In this document: in pieces, positions 41,921 through 51,430 of the stretch
Position numbering within the stretch: the stretch's first letter is position 1
Layout: each line of letters begins with the position of its first letter
Assembly (NCBI GenBank): GCA_949284685.1
Contig: CASDWE010000002.1
Coordinates: forward strand, 722,106 to 786,105
Source: an uncultured bacterium
Lineage (GTDB): Bacteria; Bacillota_I; Bacilli_A; RFN20; CAG-826
Length of the DNA: 64,000 nt
Direction: 5' to 3'
The notes under the pieces: generated by a model
Database searches by the model: none
What the model was told of the DNA's origin: nothing
What the model saw: only the letters and a program-made list of their open reading frames with translations
Position numbers and translations under genes: made by a program

Positions 41921-44900
41921 ATGTTTGACTTTTTATTTTCAATAAATTCTTTAATTGACACTTCGACAATTCAAAATATTTTTAATATTAGTTTGATCTG
42001 TCTTTTTGTTTTCCTTATTCTTGGTTTATTACTAAGTGGAGTTGTCGGTTTTTTTAAGGGTATTTATTCAACATCGTTTAGACTTTTATTTATCTTATGT
42101 TGTACGATTCTTGCAATTTCTTTATTGCCATTATCAATTGATGCTTTTTCAAATTTTAATGTATCTAACTTTAGTGAACTTTACATCAATTTGACTTTCC
42201 AAGAGACAGGTCAAGTTATTTCAATTCAAATTACTTCTATTTTGGAAACATTAGAGAAGGTTTTAGCGGTTCTCTTAAGTAATTTTGGCTATCAAGGTTC
42301 ATCATATGAACTTGCTAATTTAGTCGTTCAATTAGCAAACATGATCATAAGTTATTTAGTCATTTTGATTGATGGTATATTGATTGGAATTTTTGGAAAT
42401 TTATTTGGTATTATTTTATATCAATTAATTTTTAAAAGATTTTTTACAAGAATTGGCAGGAAAATTGTTAAAATACGTTGGGCATCAGTCTTTACTGAAG
42501 TTGTTAATTATGTTGTTTGTGCTTGCCTTTTTATTTTTCCATTTACTTCGCTTGCCAATCTTGCTAATCAAACTTGGCAAAAATATTCACCTACGCAAGG
42601 GGATGAAACTGTTCAAACAATCGGATCTTTTTTGGATACGTATAATAATTCAATATTAGCTCAAACACTTTTTAATTGGACGACGAATAGCGATGGATTA
42701 ACAATTGATAATCAAATTTTATCAACGATTTTGCAAACAACTGTTGGCGATGGTCAAACTTCTGTTATTGAAACTTTAAACAATTTAGGAAATATAGGCG
42801 GGGCAGTTTTAGATGGACTAACTATTGAAAATAGTCAAGTTCAATTTAATTTCACATATTTACTTGCAGAAGATACTCTTGTAAGTTTGTTTTCAACTTT
42901 AAATAGCATGGAATTATTTACGTATCTTCTGCCAATATGTGCAAATATTGCTGTCAATAGCGATATGTTAGCAAATTATGTCGATACATCTTTGCTAGAT
43001 ATGTCTGACATAGATTGGAATAGTGAATTAGAAAATGTTGAATTGATGCTAATTGATATAGTTAATTCGAATGTGCTTGATTATTTTTTAGATGAAGAAG
43101 GACAATTTGTTGATCCAAGCCAATTAGATACAAATGAGGTTTTAATGTCCTTATTAAAAGACGAGTCTTATTCTTATATCAACAGCGCTCTTAATCGAAT
43201 TGATTCATCAAAATTACTTTCACGCGCTATTCCTGTGGTTATTAATGCTTTTAGTGAAACAAATCAAGAATTAGCTAATATTCTTCCTACCAACTGGGCG
43301 GAATTAAATTCGATTAGTTGGGGGAAAGAATTATCAATAATTTATGATAGCATCTACACATTAAACAAAGTTGATGAAACTATTATTCCTACCATTTTAT
43401 CTTTTTCATCAAGTGATGAAACTGATAACAAAAATAAAAATTACTTAAACAGTAAAAATAATGACAACAAAACATCAAATGAAGAATTAATCGATGTTTT
43501 GGTTAAAAATCAAGACTCTATTAAAACTATTTTAATTGGCGAGTTTGATAAAGATGGAAATCTTATAAATTGTGATGAAAATGGTGTCAGTATTGTTTAT
43601 GATTTATTCGGCAATAAAATAAACAATCGAAAATATACTTTGTTTGACACTAATTTATTTAAATATCTTGCTCCGACAGTGTTTGACGTTGTCATCGATT
43701 TATTAAACAACACATCCTTATCTGAATATACTTCTAATATTGACGCTACAATTAGTGACTTATTATCTGGAAACAATTTTAGAAAAAATGTAAAAGAAGA
43801 ATTCAATTCAATTTTTAACATCATAGAAAGTGCTTCTGGAAGTGAAGAAATTATGAATTCATTTAAAGAACAAATGAATAATCCTTCTGCCGATTTAATT
43901 GAATTAGCAAATGAAAATTTAATTAACGATTTGCAAGAAGTTCTTCCTCTTATTGATAAATCAAAAATAATTACTTCCGTAATAAGACCTTTTTTAGAAG
44001 ACACACTTTTAAATAATGGTGAACTTGCTGATTCATTGGCAAATGTTGGAATTAACATTGAAGATTTAAATCTTGAAGTCGATAATATCGGTCAGGAATT
44101 TGCTAATTTGTTAAATGTTTATAAGAGCAAAAATTTATTAGATGTTTTGACAGATTCAACTATTTCAGAGGATGAGTTAATTACCGCTGTTAGTGAAAAT
44201 CACATTTCAATTGCTAATTTATTAGATACTATTTTTGAATCTGAGATAATTAATCCTAAAGATAAGTTTTATGATGGTGATAATGAAAATAATTATTTTG
44301 ATTTGTTAAATTATTTATTCGAATCATCAAATAATGGAAACCAATTAATAGAAGGTTTTGTTTTTGATGAAGATAAAGTTGGTTTGTATCCAACAAGTAA
44401 TGCAGTTGGCAATCATGCTTGGAATAACACTCGTAACAACGGTGATTATATTTTAGATGCTTATGGTCAGCCAATCTTAGATGGTGAAAATGGATATATT
44501 GCCTTAGTAATTGCATCATTTGGAAAGACTAGTGAGAACAAATCTTCTCCTTATTATGGTAAAAATCTTTTCCAAGCTATTTTAAATGAAGATGATGTCA
44601 GTGAATTAATTGGATATTTAGAAAGCGATTTTAAAATTTCACAAGTATTCAAAGCAGTGGATTCTTCTAGTGTTTTCAGTGCTTCTTTTGGACAATTTTT
44701 AGATACTACTTTATCTAGTGTTGATATTGATTTGATTAATATTGATGAAGGACGTTCGTTTACTTTAATCAAAGATTGGACCCAAGAAGGAATGAATTTT
44801 GCTAATATTTGTAACTCCATTAAAGAAGTTGGTATTTCATTAAATAATTTCGATATTACTAGTGTAAGTAATGTTCCAGCTTTAAATGTTTTGTTGCATT

Positions 44901-47900
44901 CTTTATCTAATTCACGGATGTTTGGCGGTGAAAGTTCCTACACTTTTAATACTTTTTTATATAAGACATTGCAAGCATCGCTTCCTGAAAATCTAGATTT
45001 ATTAAGTGATCCTGACTTGGATGAAAATGGAAATAAAACATATCGTAAAGCAATGGATGATTTTAATGTTTATTTGAGCGATGATTTATATTTAAGTGAC
45101 GCTAATAAGGATGAATGGTGTAACAATTTATGGATTGAAAACTACGCTTCCTTAAAAGGCGATTTATTAATTCAAACTGCTAAAAATGATCCAAATTTTT
45201 ATAGTATGGATTATATATCTTACATTTGTGATTTTATTAATCAAATGAATGAATCAATTGCAAATGCTGAAGAAGAAAGCGGCGAAAATTTTGAAGATAT
45301 ATCCCAAGCTTTACTAAGTGGCTATGTATCCACACAAGACTTAGAAGAAATGCTTTTATCTTTAAATAGTGTTCAATGCTTAAGAATGCCTCTTTATCAC
45401 GCTTTTGAATTAGTTAGAGAAAATGTCACAACAGAAACAGTTGGTTTTGATTTATCAATGATGAATAGCGAATATATTGCTTATGATTCAACTACTAAAG
45501 ATGATCGGGCTAATGAAATACAATGCCTTGTTGAAATTTATGACTCGATGAATGAAATTAAAAGTTCGCTTGGTGATGTTTCGAATATTGATATCAACCA
45601 AGTTGTTAAAAATAAAGCAAATCTTATTTATTTAGATAATGTTTTAACTAATCTTAATTTTTCTTATGTTTTCCATCGAAGTGGTCCAGATGACGAACAT
45701 AGTGAAACTGCTTTCCAACATATTACAAAACAATTGATTCATGTTGATGGACTTAACCAAATTTATTATAGCGACGATTTAGCAAGCAAAGATCAAATCG
45801 AAGAATATTTAATTAGTCATGGTAATTATAAAAACTTTGAAGAAAAATTAGATTACAATGTTGATAATATTTTTGCTTATTCTAGTAGTGATTATCAAAA
45901 CCAAATCGATGAATGTCATAAAATAGTGGAAATATTATCTTCTTTAGTCGGTGGTTATAAAAACGTTAAAGATTTAACATTTGATGAAGATGGGAATGTT
46001 ATTGGAAACATTAACGATGTTTATCTTGGATTATTGTTAGATGAACAAGGTGAAATTATTGACTTTAATAATTTAGACATTGATGTTGTTAATATTGATG
46101 CACTTAATGAAACATTAGATGTCATTAACCAATCTGATTTATTGTACGATTGTGTTAGCAACACATTAAACTATTTATTGAATAATACTGTGGTAGAAGA
46201 TGATTCTGAAATTAATGCAATGATTGCAGAAGCTTTAAAAAATGCAAACCCATACTATATTTATACAATTGAATCTAGCACACCAAATTATGATGCAAGA
46301 TTTGCTTTAAAAGATGAATATAATCGTAAAGATATTAACGAATTTACTATTTTATGTGATTTGTTATCTGATTTACGTGATTTAAGAAATAACACTAGCG
46401 ACGCTGAAGACGATATTATTAACACGATTAGGGACAATAAGAATCTTGTTTTATTTGATAATGTATTAGAAAATTTAAACACTTCTTATGTTTTCCATCG
46501 TGGTGGTCCAAAAGATTCTGGAAAAACAGCTTTCCAACTTGGAATAGAAAAATTGTTCCAAATCGACATGTTTGAAACAACTTATTATAGTGACGATTTA
46601 GCAAGCAAAGATCAAATCGATGAATATTTAATTAGTCATGGTAATTACAAAAACTTTGAAGAAAAATTAGACTACAATGTTTATGAATTATTTGATTATA
46701 AAACCGCAGATGATCGGCAAGTTGAAGAATGTCATAAAATAGTGGAAGTCATATCTTCTTTAGTCGGTGGTTATAAAAACTTAAAAGATGCTTATATTAA
46801 CGAAGAAGGTGTTGTCATTTCATCAAGCAATGAAACTTATCAAGGTTTATTTTTAAATCCCACTAATCCTGATTTGTTATTAAATTTTGAAAATGTTGAT
46901 ATTAATCGTGTCAATACGATTGCTTTAAATGAAACGTTAAATGCAATCAACAATTCTGATTTATTATATGATTGTGGTCCAAATGTCCTTGCTTATATTT
47001 TTGATAGTATCAACATTGATTCCGAAAACAAAATTATTAGTCAAATTCTAGATAATGCAAATCCATATTATATGTATTATTTAAATGGCTATGATAATCC
47101 TAATTATGATGCAAGGTTTGCTTTTGAAAACGAACATGATCGGAAAGATATTTTAGAAATAGAACAATTATGTAATTTCATTGAAGATATCAAACAATTA
47201 GCAATCGATGAAAACATCGACAATATTTTAAATATGTTCCTTGATAAAGATAAACTTGTTGTGTTTGATGATACGCTTGAAAATTTAAATTCTTCATATA
47301 TTTTCCATCGTGGCGGACCAAAAATTATCTCAAATACTTCTTTAATTAACGGGGAAACAAGTTTTCAAAGTATAATCAAATTAATTGTAAAAAATGAAGG
47401 TGTCAGCGAATTTTATTATAGCGACGATTTAGCAAGCAAAGATCAAATCGAAGAATATTTAATTAGTCATGGTAATTATAAAAACTTCGAAGAAAAATTA
47501 GATTACAATGTTGATAATATTTTTGCTTATTCTAGTAGTGATTATCAAAACCAAATCGATGAATGTCATAAAATAGTGGAAATATTATCTTCTTTAGTTG
47601 GTGGTTATAAAAACGTTAAAGATTTAACATTTGATGAAGATGGGAATGTTTTAAATGGAGATGATATTCAAATTTATACCGGCTTATTGTTAAATAATGG
47701 CCAATTATTGGATTTAACTTCAATGCAAATAGCTAACATAAACGAAAATGCTTTATATGAGACATTAACTAATGTTAATAATTCCGATTTGCTTTATGAT
47801 TGCACAAGTAATATGATGAGTTACTTGTTTGATAAATTCGAAGGAAATGATGAAATTTCTATAATGATTTCTTCTGCATTAAAAAATGCAAATCCATACT

Positions 47901-49774
47901 ATATTTATACGATCGAATCTAGTACACCAAATTATGATGCAAGATTTGCTTTAAAAGATGAATATAATCGTAAAGACGCTGATGAAATTTCTTTACTATG
48001 TGAATTTATTGGTGATTATAATACTCTCATTAATGAATTCGCGGATGTTAATTTAAATATAATTTTCAATTTAAGTGAAAGTGAATTAGATGAAGTTGTA
48101 AGCACTTTTGATTCACTTTTGATGAAATTATCGGATTCTTATATTTTCCATAAGGCAAATTTAATGTATTTGACAAGTGACGAAATTATTAATAGAAACA
48201 TCGAACAAACAACAACATTTGAATACTGTATGGACTTTATTTATGACAATATTGGTCTAACTGATTTAAATTTTGACGAAAGCCATGATGTAGAATTTAT
48301 TAACGCGGAAGAAAAAATTATTACAAAAATTTATCAAATGAGCAGCATTGATAATTTGCAATTAACTAATCCAAATTTATATGGAAGTAATAACTGGAAT
48401 AAAGAAATTTTTAATTTTATAAGCTTAGTAAAAGATACAAAACAAATATTACCTGATAATGAACAATACAGTAATAATTTTGGTAATTTTGATTTTGAAT
48501 TAAATAATCCTAAATTATCCCCTGATAACATAAACAAAGTTTTGATAGGAATAAATAAATGTAATGTTATAAATGATGTTTTGCCAAATTATTTAAACAA
48601 TAGTTTTGTTAATTTGGGATTTGAACAATATACTCAATATAACGGAAATAATTACGCACAATATTATTTTGATAATCAACAAGAAATGTATGCTAGCGAA
48701 AATGGTATCAATCTGATAAAAGATTTATTAGATAATTTTGCTATTTACAATCAATCAACAGGTGAATTTGAAGGATATATTGTATTAAATCAAGGTGACA
48801 ATTTCTTCTCTAACTATTTAAGTAATGGCAAATCTACAAGCGTCATTTTAAATTTCATTGAAAATTCAATTATCTATCAAAATTATGTAGAAAGTAATAA
48901 TGAAAATTTTGGTGTTGATGCACTGTTTATTTATAAAATATTTGAAGATGCTAATGTTTCTGATTTAATTTTTGGAAATACCGAAGTAGAGAAGATTTTA
49001 TTGCTCAATAAATTCCTCAATGATGATCCATTTGCTTATGATCCTTATAATGAAGGACAAGCATTTGATATTATTTTTAACAATATAATTACGTTATATA
49101 AAGATGGTGCTGATTCTTTTGATGCAACAGATATTGATAATATCAAAAATGTTAAAGACATAATTGTTAAATCATTATTATGCCTAACTCATAGCGTTAA
49201 TGATGATAACATTTATGCTGGCGAAGAACACAATCGTGCATATATTTCTAGTGAAATAGTTGCTTCACTTTTAGAAAATATTATCGATAATGAATTGGAT
49301 AATATTTCTACGAAATTCAACTTAAATCCTTCGAATATTCGTTATTTTAGAAAAAATATTAATAATGAAAACATAACAAATTATCTCGAGATTGTCCCAA
49401 CAAGTTATGATTTGCTTAGCAAAGATGAAGCACGTGGTTTAGATGGCATTTTAAGTTTATTTAAAGGTACTCAATATGATAACTTTACTGATTATATAAA
49501 TGATTTAGATATTATTTCATCATCTACAAAATTATTAGAGTATGAAAATAGATTATCTAATTCTTACATCGGAAGTGTCATATATTCCTCAAGACTTCAT
49601 GATATTTTTGATGATATGTTTAAAATTATACAAGGCCATATACCACCTGAAACCATAATAGTAAATGATATAAATGATTTATTTATTTATAATGGGGCTG
49701 AAGGAATTGGATTCATTGATTATGGTAATTCCATTATTGAATTAGTTAATCAATTTGGTGAATATTTAAGATAA
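41921..49774 (+). CDS. Giant CvpA-like membrane protein with ~275-residue tandem repeats
   Basis: A 2617-residue protein. The first ~220 residues carry four membrane helices (about 20-47, 50-75, 130-160, 193-212) and the CvpA-like motif LSGVVGFFKGIY. The remaining 2400 residues have no membrane helix and are rich in Asn, Asp, Glu and Ser, with Leu-rich helices. From about residue 1205 to 2030 are three repeats of ~275 residues, each with SYVFHR or SYIFHR, YYSDDLASKDQI, ISHGNYKNFEEKLDYNV, ISSLVGGYKN or LSSLVGGYKN, NANPYY and PNYDARFA. A partial fourth begins at SYIFHKA. CvpA is normally ~160 residues, so this is a fusion or huge extension. It starts an operon with yigZ (3 bases away), pepP and glpK. 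Function unknown; an envelope-spanning or surface role is inferred. Confidence 0.75.
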   Translation: MFDFLFSINSLIDTSTIQNIFNISLICLFVFLILGLLLSGVVGFFKGIYSTSFRLLFILCCTILAISLLPLSIDAFSNFNVSNFSELYINLTFQETGQVISIQITSILETLEKVLAVLLSNFGYQGSSYELANLVVQLANMIISYLVILIDGILIGIFGNLFGIILYQLIFKRFFTRIGRKIVKIRWASVFTEVVNYVVCACLFIFPFTSLANLANQTWQKYSPTQGDETVQTIGSFLDTYNNSILAQTLFNWTTNSDGLTIDNQILSTILQTTVGDGQTSVIETLNNLGNIGGAVLDGLTIENSQVQFNFTYLLAEDTLVSLFSTLNSMELFTYLLPICANIAVNSDMLANYVDTSLLDMSDIDWNSELENVELMLIDIVNSNVLDYFLDEEGQFVDPSQLDTNEVLMSLLKDESYSYINSALNRIDSSKLLSRAIPVVINAFSETNQELANILPTNWAELNSISWGKELSIIYDSIYTLNKVDETIIPTILSFSSSDETDNKNKNYLNSKNNDNKTSNEELIDVLVKNQDSIKTILIGEFDKDGNLINCDENGVSIVYDLFGNKINNRKYTLFDTNLFKYLAPTVFDVVIDLLNNTSLSEYTSNIDATISDLLSGNNFRKNVKEEFNSIFNIIESASGSEEIMNSFKEQMNNPSADLIELANENLINDLQEVLPLIDKSKIITSVIRPFLEDTLLNNGELADSLANVGINIEDLNLEVDNIGQEFANLLNVYKSKNLLDVLTDSTISEDELITAVSENHISIANLLDTIFESEIINPKDKFYDGDNENNYFDLLNYLFESSNNGNQLIEGFVFDEDKVGLYPTSNAVGNHAWNNTRNNGDYILDAYGQPILDGENGYIALVIASFGKTSENKSSPYYGKNLFQAILNEDDVSELIGYLESDFKISQVFKAVDSSSVFSASFGQFLDTTLSSVDIDLINIDEGRSFTLIKDWTQEGMNFANICNSIKEVGISLNNFDITSVSNVPALNVLLHSLSNSRMFGGESSYTFNTFLYKTLQASLPENLDLLSDPDLDENGNKTYRKAMDDFNVYLSDDLYLSDANKDEWCNNLWIENYASLKGDLLIQTAKNDPNFYSMDYISYICDFINQMNESIANAEEESGENFEDISQALLSGYVSTQDLEEMLLSLNSVQCLRMPLYHAFELVRENVTTETVGFDLSMMNSEYIAYDSTTKDDRANEIQCLVEIYDSMNEIKSSLGDVSNIDINQVVKNKANLIYLDNVLTNLNFSYVFHRSGPDDEHSETAFQHITKQLIHVDGLNQIYYSDDLASKDQIEEYLISHGNYKNFEEKLDYNVDNIFAYSSSDYQNQIDECHKIVEILSSLVGGYKNVKDLTFDEDGNVIGNINDVYLGLLLDEQGEIIDFNNLDIDVVNIDALNETLDVINQSDLLYDCVSNTLNYLLNNTVVEDDSEINAMIAEALKNANPYYIYTIESSTPNYDARFALKDEYNRKDINEFTILCDLLSDLRDLRNNTSDAEDDIINTIRDNKNLVLFDNVLENLNTSYVFHRGGPKDSGKTAFQLGIEKLFQIDMFETTYYSDDLASKDQIDEYLISHGNYKNFEEKLDYNVYELFDYKTADDRQVEECHKIVEVISSLVGGYKNLKDAYINEEGVVISSSNETYQGLFLNPTNPDLLLNFENVDINRVNTIALNETLNAINNSDLLYDCGPNVLAYIFDSINIDSENKIISQILDNANPYYMYYLNGYDNPNYDARFAFENEHDRKDILEIEQLCNFIEDIKQLAIDENIDNILNMFLDKDKLVVFDDTLENLNSSYIFHRGGPKIISNTSLINGETSFQSIIKLIVKNEGVSEFYYSDDLASKDQIEEYLISHGNYKNFEEKLDYNVDNIFAYSSSDYQNQIDECHKIVEILSSLVGGYKNVKDLTFDEDGNVLNGDDIQIYTGLLLNNGQLLDLTSMQIANINENALYETLTNVNNSDLLYDCTSNMMSYLFDKFEGNDEISIMISSALKNANPYYIYTIESSTPNYDARFALKDEYNRKDADEISLLCEFIGDYNTLINEFADVNLNIIFNLSESELDEVVSTFDSLLMKLSDSYIFHKANLMYLTSDEIINRNIEQTTTFEYCMDFIYDNIGLTDLNFDESHDVEFINAEEKIITKIYQMSSIDNLQLTNPNLYGSNNWNKEIFNFISLVKDTKQILPDNEQYSNNFGNFDFELNNPKLSPDNINKVLIGINKCNVINDVLPNYLNNSFVNLGFEQYTQYNGNNYAQYYFDNQQEMYASENGINLIKDLLDNFAIYNQSTGEFEGYIVLNQGDNFFSNYLSNGKSTSVILNFIENSIIYQNYVESNNENFGVDALFIYKIFEDANVSDLIFGNTEVEKILLLNKFLNDDPFAYDPYNEGQAFDIIFNNIITLYKDGADSFDATDIDNIKNVKDIIVKSLLCLTHSVNDDNIYAGEEHNRAYISSEIVASLLENIIDNELDNISTKFNLNPSNIRYFRKNINNENITNYLEIVPTSYDLLSKDEARGLDGILSLFKGTQYDNFTDYINDLDIISSSTKLLEYENRLSNSYIGSVIYSSRLHDIFDDMFKIIQGHIPPETIIVNDINDLFIYNGAEGIGFIDYGNSIIELVNQFGEYLR
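45764..46000 (+). repeat. Repeat 1 core in the giant protein gene
   Basis: 237 bases encoding YYSDDLASKD to FDEDGNV. By eye it is identical to 47414-47650 except for two silent T/C changes. Confidence 0.85.
46583..46792 (+). repeat. Repeat 2 core in the giant protein gene
   Basis: Lies 819 bases after repeat 1. The first ~100 bases and the block from 46727 to 46780 are nearly identical to repeat 1; the part between has diverged (YELFDYKTADD in place of DNIFAYSSSD). Confidence 0.8.
47414..47650 (+). repeat. Repeat 3 core in the giant protein gene
   Basis: Exactly 1650 bases after repeat 1 and almost identical to it, although repeat 2 lies between and is more different. This indicates recent gene conversion or block duplication. 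The later ANPYYIYTIESS block (near 46242 and 47887) is also nearly identical. Confidence 0.85.
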
Positions 49775-49777
49775 TTT

Positions 49778-50155
49778 ATGGAAATATTTGATATATTTGA
49801 AGAACAATTTATCGAAAATAAATCTAAATTTATTTCAATACTTTTGCCATTACAAAATAAGGATGATTTTAAGGAAAAACTTATATGGTGTCAAAAAAAG
49901 TATCCTTTGGCTACACATTATTGTTACGCAATGCGATATAATGGATATGAGAAAGCAAGTGATGATAACGAGCCAAAAGGAACGGCTGGAAAACCTATTT
50001 TAAAAATTTTACAAATAAAAAATATTGATAAAGTTATTCTTGTTGTAGTTCGATATTTTGGCGGAAAAAAACTTGGAGCATCCAAATTATTAAGAACATA
50101 TGTGAAAAGTGCCGCACTTGTTGTTGAAAAAGCATTAGAAAAGGAAGGTCAATGA
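49778..50155 (+). CDS. YigZ/IMPACT-family protein, N-terminal domain only
   Basis: A 125-residue UPF0029 domain: ATHYCYAMRY, then DDNEPKGTAGKPIL and VVRYFGGKKLG are the family core. The usual ~200-residue YigZ has a second ferredoxin-like domain (DUF1949), absent here. The family is linked to translation and proteolysis control, without a firm bacterial function. Three bases separate it from the giant gene and three from pepP, so it is inside one operon. Confidence 0.88.
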   Translation: MEIFDIFEEQFIENKSKFISILLPLQNKDDFKEKLIWCQKKYPLATHYCYAMRYNGYEKASDDNEPKGTAGKPILKILQIKNIDKVILVVVRYFGGKKLGASKLLRTYVKSAALVVEKALEKEGQ

Positions 50156-50158
50156 TAT

Positions 50159-51424
50159 ATGTCAGAATATGCAAATCGAAGAAAAAAATTATTTGAACTA
50201 TTACCAGAAGGAAGTCTTGTTTTAATTCATAGCGGTGTTAGTAAAATTGCAAGTGAGGACGAAGAATTTCCATTTGTAGTAAATAATGACTTTTTCTATT
50301 TCACTGGAATAAATCAAGAAAATTCTATCTTATTTATGGTAAAAGAAGTAGGAGAAGAAAAAGTTTATTTATTTATTGACGAATACAATCCATTAAAAGA
50401 ACGATGGACAGGAAAAAGATTAAGCATTGAACGTGCTAGTTCGATTAGTGATATAAAAAACGTTTTGACTAATAATGTTTTGGATTCAAAAATAGATTTA
50501 GCTTTACAATATGGTTCAACACATTTTGGAAAAATTAATAATGTCTATCTTGACATGGCTACCGAATTAAAAGTTTCCAGTAATATGTTTATTAGTGATT
50601 ATCAAAATCATTTATTAATGTTGTATCCACATATTCAATTTCTTGATGTTAAACCTTTAATAACTACTTTAAGAATGGTTAAATCAAATTTTGAAATAGA
50701 GCAAATCCGCAAGGCCATAAATTTGACACAACATGGTATAAATCAAATGCTCATGCAATTAAAAGTTGATAAAAAAGAATATCAACTCGCTAATATTTTT
50801 AAATTTTATGGATTAGAAAATAATAAATCTCCATTAGCTTTTTCCACAATAGTGGCTTCTGGTAAAAACGCTACATGTTTACATTATCCAACCCAAGATG
50901 ATCGCATTAAAGATAATGATTTAATTTTATTTGATTTGGGTTATAAATACGAAGGATATTGTGCTGATATTTCAAGAACTTACCCTGTGAATGGTACTTT
51001 TACTGAATTGCAAAGAAAAATTTATCAAACTGTCTTATTAGCAAATAAAGCAGTTATTGAATATGCTAGGGAAGGATTGACATTAAAAGATTTAAACGAT
51101 AAAGTTATTGAATTTTATAAAGATGAATTGCCTCGTCTAGGTTTAATAGATGAAGGAGAAGATATTCATAAATATTATTTCCATAGCGTTAGCCATCATC
51201 TTGGTCTTGATACGCATGACGTTTCATATCGTGAAAAAGTGCTTGAGGCAGGCAATGTTATTACATGTGAACCAGGTTTGTATTTTGAAAAATATGGTAT
51301 TGGTGTACGAATCGAAGATGATTTATTAATTACCAAAGATGGCTGTGAAGTTTTATCAAGACAAATCCCAAAAGAAATTGATGAGATTGAATCCTTAATA
51401 AAACAATGTAAAAATATTAAGTAG
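50159..51424 (+). CDS. pepP: Xaa-Pro aminopeptidase
   Basis: A 421-residue M24B metallopeptidase removing an N-terminal residue before proline. N-terminal AMP_N domain (RRKKLFELLPEGSLVLIHSG), then the pita-bread catalytic domain with metal ligands in FDLGYKYEGYCADISRTYP, HHLGLDTHD, TCEPGLYFE and GVRIEDDLL. Cytoplasmic. Encoded between yigZ and glpK with almost no gaps. Confidence 0.92.
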   Translation: MSEYANRRKKLFELLPEGSLVLIHSGVSKIASEDEEFPFVVNNDFFYFTGINQENSILFMVKEVGEEKVYLFIDEYNPLKERWTGKRLSIERASSISDIKNVLTNNVLDSKIDLALQYGSTHFGKINNVYLDMATELKVSSNMFISDYQNHLLMLYPHIQFLDVKPLITTLRMVKSNFEIEQIRKAINLTQHGINQMLMQLKVDKKEYQLANIFKFYGLENNKSPLAFSTIVASGKNATCLHYPTQDDRIKDNDLILFDLGYKYEGYCADISRTYPVNGTFTELQRKIYQTVLLANKAVIEYAREGLTLKDLNDKVIEFYKDELPRLGLIDEGEDIHKYYFHSVSHHLGLDTHDVSYREKVLEAGNVITCEPGLYFEKYGIGVRIEDDLLITKDGCEVLSRQIPKEIDEIESLIKQCKNIK

Positions 51425-51430
51425 GTAAAT

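Noticed and set aside
44256-44519. Minus-strand frames inside the giant gene
   Set aside because: His/Leu/Asn-rich low-complexity shadows of the coding frame, without ribosome sites or motifs.
45764-47650. CRISPR-like repeats
   Set aside because: The repeats are hundreds of bases long, in one reading frame, and encode protein repeats. No short-repeat/spacer array is seen anywhere in the window.
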